A stretch of DNA of 64,000 nt from positions 167,401-231,400 of the forward strand of contig NZ_JANQBD010000016.1 in assembly GCF_024722015.1 (NCBI RefSeq), given 5' to 3'. The translations under genes were made by a program, and so were the position numbers. Source of the stretch: Paenibacillus radicis (ex Xue et al. 2023) (GTDB taxonomy: Bacteria; Bacillota; Bacilli; Paenibacillales; NBRC-103111). Under the pieces are notes generated by a model, which searched no databases, was not told where the DNA came from, and saw nothing but the letters and a program-made list of their open reading frames with translations. Positions 59,641 through 64,000 of this stretch are shown here, one piece after another (the first letter of the stretch is position 1; each line of letters begins with the position of its first letter).

Positions 59641-60096
59641 ATGCAAATATTGCCTACGGTTAGCACGCTATTTATTGTTATCAGTGCTATTTTTGTAGCC
59701 TTTGGTTGGTATCATATTGTGAAGGGAAACCGTGAGACGCATCAGAAGCTGATGTTATGGGGGGCCGGATTCGCTCTAGCCTTCTTTCTGGTTTACGCAT
59801 CACGGACTATCTTTGTCGGAAATACGAGCTTTGGCGGCCCGGAAGAGCTGAAGCTGGCGTACCATCTGTTTTTATTTTTCCATATCGCATTGGCGACATC
59901 TGCTGCAGTATTCGGTATCGTTACATTGCTGCATGCCTTCAACAAGCGTTTTGCCAAGCACAAAAAGATAGGCCGCATAACGGCAGTCGTCTGGCTCCTT
60001 ACAGCTCCAACGGGTGTTGTTGTCTATGTGCTCCTATATCTGATGTATCCAGGCGGCGAAACGAAGCCGATGATAGATGCCATATTAGGCTTATAG
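59641..60096 (+). CDS. DUF420 membrane protein (YozB-like)
   Basis: The ATG at 59641 follows AGGTGGG, giving 151 residues; GTG 59629 would overlap that site. Four membrane helices and the conserved His residues WYHIVKGNRETHQKLM, AYHLFLFFHIALA and KHKKIGR. DUF420 proteins cluster with ctaG and cytochrome oxidase genes and act in oxidase maturation in Bacillus. Last gene of the oxidase region. Confidence 0.88.
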   Translation: MQILPTVSTLFIVISAIFVAFGWYHIVKGNRETHQKLMLWGAGFALAFFLVYASRTIFVGNTSFGGPEELKLAYHLFLFFHIALATSAAVFGIVTLLHAFNKRFAKHKKIGRITAVVWLLTAPTGVVVYVLLYLMYPGGETKPMIDAILGL

Positions 60097-60119
60097 AGTT
60101 TTTGATCATGCGTTACTTG

Positions 60120-60179
60120 AGTCACATTTGTTGCAGGTCCTGTTGATGTGAAGGACATTGCAATGAACGTGGCTTTTTT
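60120..60179 (+). terminator. Terminator after the DUF420 gene
   Basis: AGTCAC...TTGCAGGTCC pairs with GGACATTGCA...GTGGCT with internal mismatches, followed by six T. Confidence 0.65.
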
Positions 60180-60195
60180 GTATATACCCATTTAA

Positions 60196-60561
60196 TTATT
60201 TGGTATTGATCCGGCTTATTTTCAAAGCTGTTGCTTGGGCAGGGTAGGATTGATTAATCATGCCGTCATTTACTATGCTAACTTTATCCCCGATAGCCAG
60301 AGAATCGTATTCGCCGTTGTTCTTAACTGTAATCCAAGCTGCATCCGGCTTAACTTCATCCAGGAGCTGTTGAACGGATTTTTTGCTAATATCTTCAGCT
60401 TTAGTGTTTTTGACGACTAGTACCTTATGATCGGATTTGGAAATAATATAGCCTTCCTTATAGTTCCAAACCTCCTGTTTAGATGGCGCTGGGGACTCCT
60501 TACTCGATGAACATCCGGAAATACAAGTGGCTAAAACAGTTAATATCATCAAATACCGCAC
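60196..60561 (-). CDS. DUF3221-like lipoprotein
   Basis: I choose GTG 60561, seven bases after GGAGGG; the ATG at 60576 overlaps that site. 121 residues. Lipobox TCISGCSS. The mature part GYIISKSDHKVLVV...AAWITVKN...LAIGDKVSI matches the DUF3221 pattern (an OB-like small extracytoplasmic domain). Function unknown. Convergent with the oxidase region. Confidence 0.75.
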   Translation of the reverse strand: MRYLMILTVLATCISGCSSSKESPAPSKQEVWNYKEGYIISKSDHKVLVVKNTKAEDISKKSVQQLLDEVKPDAAWITVKNNGEYDSLAIGDKVSIVNDGMINQSYPAQATALKISRINTK

Positions 60562-60887
60562 TTTGCAGCCCTCCATAGCTTGATTTATTAAGACCGATTT
60601 AGTTTGACAAGTCTTTTACAAATTAACGGTGTAGGACAGTATAATGTTGCTAAGATATGGAAAATTCATGATGATCATTTATTTAAAATGGTTTGTTATG
60701 GTTACTTTTAGCGACCGGATTTATACTTACTTCTTTGTAACTTGCCACAAAAAAGTAACTAACTGGTGTTAACTTCAGCTCTTACAATATCTCCGTTAAA
60801 GCTGTATTATTCGAGATAGCATAGTAAACGATTTCATATATAAATGGAAAACCGTTTCTGAATTTCAGCCTGCTGGAAGGAGATTTT
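60562..60887. promoter_or_regulatory. Divergent intergenic region before the MFS gene
   Basis: A TATAAT is present on the plus strand near 60638 with a poor -35. Around 60733-60777 repeated GTAAC/GTTAAC half-sites (AAAAGTAACTAACTGGTGTTAACTT) could be an operator. No ORF with a ribosome binding site is seen. Confidence 0.4.
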
Positions 60888-62075
60888 ATGACATCAAAAG
60901 CGGCTTCATCCCAGTACCGCATTCCTTTGTTTTGCGTTGTTACACTATTGTTCTGGTTCTCTATGTACACTTGTGTGCCCATATTAACCGCGTATGTTGA
61001 ATCTTTGGGAGCCTCCCACAAAATGGCTGGGTTAATTGTAGGCATGTATGGGTTTAGCCAAATGCTGCTGCGTATCCCGGTTGGCATTATGTCAGACCGA
61101 TTTCACAAGCGGAGACTATTTATTGTGTTTGGCATGCTGTTCACGACGTTGGCAGGGGCAGGAATACTGGTTTCACAGAGTGTGACCTGGATCCTCATTC
61201 TTCGGGCTTTGGCAGGTGCCGCGGCAGCTACATGGGTTGATTTTACGATTCTTTTTACAAGTTACTATCGTAAGGAAGAAACAACAAAAGCTATTGGGAC
61301 GATTACCGTATACAACTCTTTGGGGCAAATGCTTGGTATTTTAACCGGCGGCTGGTTTGCCGATATGTATGGTTGGGAGTCATCCTTTCTGATAGGAGCT
61401 GTTGTAGGGACGATTGGTTTTGCGGGATCCTTCTTCCTGGTAGAGAAGTTTGATAATAATGCCCAGAAAATTACGATGCACGGCGTTGTAGAGGTAGCTC
61501 GGGACCGAATGCTGATTGTTGTATCGTTCTTAGCTATTTTGTTTCAGCTGCTGACATTTGCCACTGTATTTGGCTTTACACCGGTATATGCCCAAGCATT
61601 AGGGGCGACTAAGCTGGATATGGGGCTGCTCACTTTTTTTTCAACCTTTCCGACTGCAGTAGCTGCATGGGTGGGGGGAAGGCATCTGTCTGCAAAGCTT
61701 GGTGAGAAGAATGTAATTATCGGTGGATTTATTCTGAGTGGTATTTTTACGGCAATAATCCCAATGACCTCTCATTTGGGACTGTTAATATTGACACAAG
61801 CGATAGCGGGATTTGGAAGGGGCTTGTCAACACCGATTCTGATGTCGCTTAGCATTAAACACATGGATTCAGGTAAACGTGCAACAGCAATGGGTTTTTA
61901 TCAGGCAATCTATGGGCTAGGGATGTTTATGGGGCCTTTGTTTATGGGAATTGCAGGGGATTTGCTGACGCTTCAGCAAGGTTTTGTCATTGTTGGAATA
62001 CTCGGCTGCGTTTCAGCATGGTTAGCCTACCGATTGATTCAAGTCAAGCCGCTTGAGAACATGGCAAAAAGTTAA
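60888..62075 (+). CDS. Major facilitator superfamily transporter
   Basis: 395 residues, GAAGGAG upstream, twelve membrane helices. The motif A-like loop between helices 2 and 3 reads GIMSDRFHKRRLF, and its repeat in the second half is GGRHLSAKLGEKNV. It belongs to the drug- or sugar-efflux-type 12-helix MFS; the substrate is unknown. The aldo/keto reductase gene follows 58 bp downstream on the same strand. Confidence 0.92.
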   Translation: MTSKAASSQYRIPLFCVVTLLFWFSMYTCVPILTAYVESLGASHKMAGLIVGMYGFSQMLLRIPVGIMSDRFHKRRLFIVFGMLFTTLAGAGILVSQSVTWILILRALAGAAAATWVDFTILFTSYYRKEETTKAIGTITVYNSLGQMLGILTGGWFADMYGWESSFLIGAVVGTIGFAGSFFLVEKFDNNAQKITMHGVVEVARDRMLIVVSFLAILFQLLTFATVFGFTPVYAQALGATKLDMGLLTFFSTFPTAVAAWVGGRHLSAKLGEKNVIIGGFILSGIFTAIIPMTSHLGLLILTQAIAGFGRGLSTPILMSLSIKHMDSGKRATAMGFYQAIYGLGMFMGPLFMGIAGDLLTLQQGFVIVGILGCVSAWLAYRLIQVKPLENMAKS

Positions 62076-62133
62076 GCTTGGCAGCTGAAAAGAAAAGGAA
62101 AAGGCGTACACTTTAACGAAGGAGTTGACACGT

Positions 62134-63036
62134 ATGGAAAAGAGAAGGTTGGGTAAAACGGATTTGCTTGTAAGTGTTCTGGGCTTCGGTGGTTCCGAAA
62201 TTGGTTACGAGAACGCCTCTTTGTCTGAGGTGGAAAGGCTTCTTGGAAGCGCGTTGGATGCAGGTCTTAATGTTATCGATACAGCTGAATGCTATAAAAC
62301 GAGTGAAGAACTGATAGGCCAAGCGGTAGGGCACCGCAGGAACGACTACTATTTGTTCACTAAATGTGGTCATGCATCGGGGTTCGATGCTCCGGATTGG
62401 GATCCCAAGATGCTGGCTGACAGCATAGATCGCAGCTTAAAGCGACTGAAAACCGATTATGTGGACCTGATTCATCTGCATAGCTGCAAGGAGGAACTGC
62501 TGCGGGATGGAGAGGTTATTGCCGTGCTGAAGAAAGCTCAGGAGGCAGGGAAAACTCGCTATATCGGATACAGCGGTGACGGCAATGCAGCCTTGTATGC
62601 TATACAATGCGGGGCATTCGACTCGCTGCAAACCTCTATCAATATTGCGGATCAACAAGCGGTTCAGCTGACGCTGCCTGAAGCAGTGGTCAGACAAGTA
62701 GGCGTTGTTGCCAAACGTCCAATAGCTAATGTAGCATGGCGTTCCGGCGCAGAGAAGCCAGCGTCCGCTTACCATCATACCTATTGGGAGCGTCTGCAGC
62801 AGCTGGAGTATGATTTCTTGAAGGGTGACCCGTCAAAGGCGGTAGAAACAGCGCTGCGCTTTACGCTCAGTCAGCCGGGAGTGGCTACAGCTATTGTAGG
62901 GACAGCCAATCCGGACCGCTGGGTGCAGAACGCCGTGCTTGCTGACAAGGGATCGCTAACTGACCAGCAAATGCAGGCGATTAGAGCGCGTTGGAATGAA
63001 GTTGAGGCGGGTAAAGGCTGGGCTGGGCAAGGATAG
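62134..63036 (+). CDS. Aldo/keto reductase
   Basis: The ATG at 62134 is nine bases after AAGGAG; the TTG at 62125 is too close. 300 residues. Catalytic tetrad regions are visible: NVIDTAECYKTSEE (Asp and Tyr), FTKCGH (Lys) and LIHLHSC (His). A cofactor-binding AIVGTANPDRW lies near the C-terminus. NADPH-dependent reduction of a carbonyl compound is expected; the substrate is not deducible. Confidence 0.92.
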   Translation: MEKRRLGKTDLLVSVLGFGGSEIGYENASLSEVERLLGSALDAGLNVIDTAECYKTSEELIGQAVGHRRNDYYLFTKCGHASGFDAPDWDPKMLADSIDRSLKRLKTDYVDLIHLHSCKEELLRDGEVIAVLKKAQEAGKTRYIGYSGDGNAALYAIQCGAFDSLQTSINIADQQAVQLTLPEAVVRQVGVVAKRPIANVAWRSGAEKPASAYHHTYWERLQQLEYDFLKGDPSKAVETALRFTLSQPGVATAIVGTANPDRWVQNAVLADKGSLTDQQMQAIRARWNEVEAGKGWAGQG

Positions 63037-63080
63037 TAATTTTTGGCCGCCCGATCAGTTTAATGCAGGGAGGCTATCGG

Positions 63081-63584
63081 ATGGATATCCGTCGTATAGG
63101 GCATGAGGAGGTTCAGGAGGTACATAGGTTGATGGTTGATGTAGTTTCCAGGCTTCCCTCCAGTGCGCTGTTCTCGATGGATAGTACAGACTATCTGTAT
63201 ACTCGTGTTCAAGACCATGGTGAGATATATGGTGCTTTTCTAGAGGAACGGCTTGTTGCTTTTACAGTCCTTGCATTTCCAGGTGTCGGCGCAAGTAATT
63301 TGGGGCGTGAGTTCGGCGTGCCGGAGGCGGAACTGCTCCGTGTGGCTGTTCTTGATGCGACGGTGGTTCATGAGACTGCACGAGGTCATGGGCTGCAGCG
63401 TCAGTTTCACGAGCTGAGGGAAGAACGCGCACGGGCTTATGGCTGCCTGCATCTGTTCTCGACGGTTCATCCAGAGAACCACGTGAGTAGGCGAAATCTG
63501 GAGGACGCAGGGTTTACACTTCAGTTTACCCGCCCGATGTATGAAGGCCATTTACGGCACTGCTATGCCAAACGGCTAGTTTAA
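63081..63584 (+). CDS. GNAT-family acetyltransferase
   Basis: The ATG at 63081 follows GGGAGG; an earlier in-frame ATG at 63063 overlaps that site. 167 residues. The acetyl-CoA region ATVVHETARGHGLQRQFHELREERA matches the (R/Q)GxGLxxxL motif in variant form, and VHPENHVSRRNLEDAGF is the typical C-terminal GNAT element. Substrate unknown. Confidence 0.85.
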   Translation: MDIRRIGHEEVQEVHRLMVDVVSRLPSSALFSMDSTDYLYTRVQDHGEIYGAFLEERLVAFTVLAFPGVGASNLGREFGVPEAELLRVAVLDATVVHETARGHGLQRQFHELREERARAYGCLHLFSTVHPENHVSRRNLEDAGFTLQFTRPMYEGHLRHCYAKRLV

Positions 63585-63604
63585 CCATCTTGACCTAATC
63601 TTCA

Positions 63605-63697
63605 ATGGAGCTTATTACCATTCGAGCCCACAAGGATGACGAGCTTTCCGTATGGACTTTTTTATATTCGGATAGCGGGGAAGTAGATATGTACTAA
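63605..63697 (+). CDS. Possible 30-residue ORF or gene remnant
   Basis: A 30-codon frame beginning MELITIRAHKDDELSVW with a protein-like composition. No ribosome binding site precedes it. It may be the remnant of a larger gene, or chance. Confidence 0.25.
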   Translation: MELITIRAHKDDELSVWTFLYSDSGEVDMY

Positions 63698-63705
63698 AGA
63701 TCCTG

Positions 63706-63777
63706 AACGGAACTGAAAATTCCGTTATTTAATCTACGGCCTCCAATTTAGGACGATAGCGGAAGTCGGATTTCCGC
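63706..63777. repeat. Two terminator-like palindromes (TTCCGYT family)
   Basis: AACGGAA-CTGAAAA-TTCCGTT (63706-63726) with ATTT after it, and GCGGAA-GTCGGAT-TTCCGC (63759-63777). Related AACGGAA/TTCCGTT hairpins are, from memory, frequent in Paenibacillus intergenic DNA. The second abuts the intron start. Confidence 0.7.
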
Positions 63778-64000
63778 GAGCGACCGGGCAAGGTCGTGTA
63801 ATTTAGCAGGTGGAACCCCTGCTTGGTAGAACGTGCAGCCGCGTTGCCAATAGCGAGTCTTGGGCTATCAGCAGTAATGTTGAGTGCTAAGCGTAGACAG
63901 TCAGGCAGTAGGCCTGAAAAGTGACGGAGCCCCGAAATTGACTAACATTGAGATAGGCCGACGGTATGCGGAATCTGGAAGGCAACATCTACACAGACGC
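63778..64000 (+). mobile_element. 5' part of a probable group II intron (cut by the window edge)
   Basis: The segment starts GAGCGACC, a variant of the group II GUGYG start. It then folds as domain I would: CGACC-gggcaa-GGTCG, then AGCAGG-tggaac-CCCTGCT. Further on are CAATAGCGAGTC, TAAGCGTAGACAG, GTGACGGAGCCC and ATGCGGAATCTGGAAGGCAAC, which match my memory of bacterial group II intron domain I. No coding frame with a start is present, as expected upstream of the reverse transcriptase gene. Class cannot be fixed; insertion right after a stem-loop is typical of class C. Confidence 0.72.

Noticed and set aside
1..64000. tRNA, rRNA, known riboswitches or a prophage
   Set aside because: No cloverleaf, rRNA segment, recognised riboswitch core, integrase or phage structural gene was seen by eye; a covariance-model scan would be needed to exclude small RNAs fully.

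Overview
The window reads as chromosome of an endospore-forming Bacillota, most likely Paenibacillus or a close Paenibacillaceae relative. The grounds are strong AGGAGG-type ribosome binding sites, many TTG and GTG starts, lipoprotein signal peptides, a YhcN/YlaJ-type sporulation lipoprotein, a YesM/YesN two-component pair, a caa3 oxidase operon, an SR1P peptide gene and many intrinsic terminators. The species call is inference from gene content; no rRNA or tRNA gene was found.

Layout: 0-5 kb holds a STAS/PP2C partner-switching pair, a DUF4157 (eCIS-core) protein with seven 66-bp repeats, a Gln-rich small protein, and a nitroreductase followed by a 57-aa ORF. 5-13 kb is a coherent gluconeogenic module: LysR regulator, chemoreceptor, GapB-type GAPDH, an SR1P (GapA-binding peptide) homologue directly behind it, a DASS anion transporter and an ApgM-type phosphoglycerate mutase. 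Two promoters in this module are nearly identical. An M29 aminopeptidase and a methyltransferase follow. 14.4-17.2 kb is a persulfide-detoxification (cst-like) operon with CstR-type operators. 17.5-25 kb has a LytS-type histidine kinase, a TRAP transporter (DctQMP) with a cre-like site, a 160-bp nested palindrome, and a YesMN-type two-component system. 25-32 kb has a gpx-ohrR operon with an OhrR-like operator, an acetyltransferase, a stalk-domain protein, a glycosyltransferase, RecQ and RNase HI.

31.9-32.4 kb contains a decayed histidine-phosphatase gene split by a 170-bp MITE with 13-bp perfect terminal inverted repeats. 32.4-40.6 kb is a LacI-regulated nucleoside/nucleotide salvage cluster: HAD phosphatase, orotate-type phosphoribosyltransferase, nucleoside hydrolase, ABC importer without its own ATPase, LacI, ribokinase and a YdcZ-type transporter. 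It carries three matching operators and a structured intergenic region.

40.8-53.4 kb has a SulP transporter, a YjzC-like protein, DUF554, a BmrCD-type heterodimeric ABC exporter, a metallo-beta-lactamase-fold hydrolase, a CvfC-like NifU-N/HEAT protein, a guanylate-kinase-like protein and a DEAD-box helicase with a 129-bp-repeat tail. 53.7-60.6 kb has a sporulation lipoprotein, the caa3 oxidase operon ctaCDEF with ctaG and a DUF420 gene, and a DUF3221 lipoprotein. 60.9-63.6 kb has an MFS transporter, an aldo/keto reductase and an acetyltransferase. The right edge carries the 5' end of a probable group II intron inserted straight after a terminator-like stem-loop.

Many open frames extend upstream of the true start. 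I moved starts to the codon with a ribosome binding site and say so in each entry.
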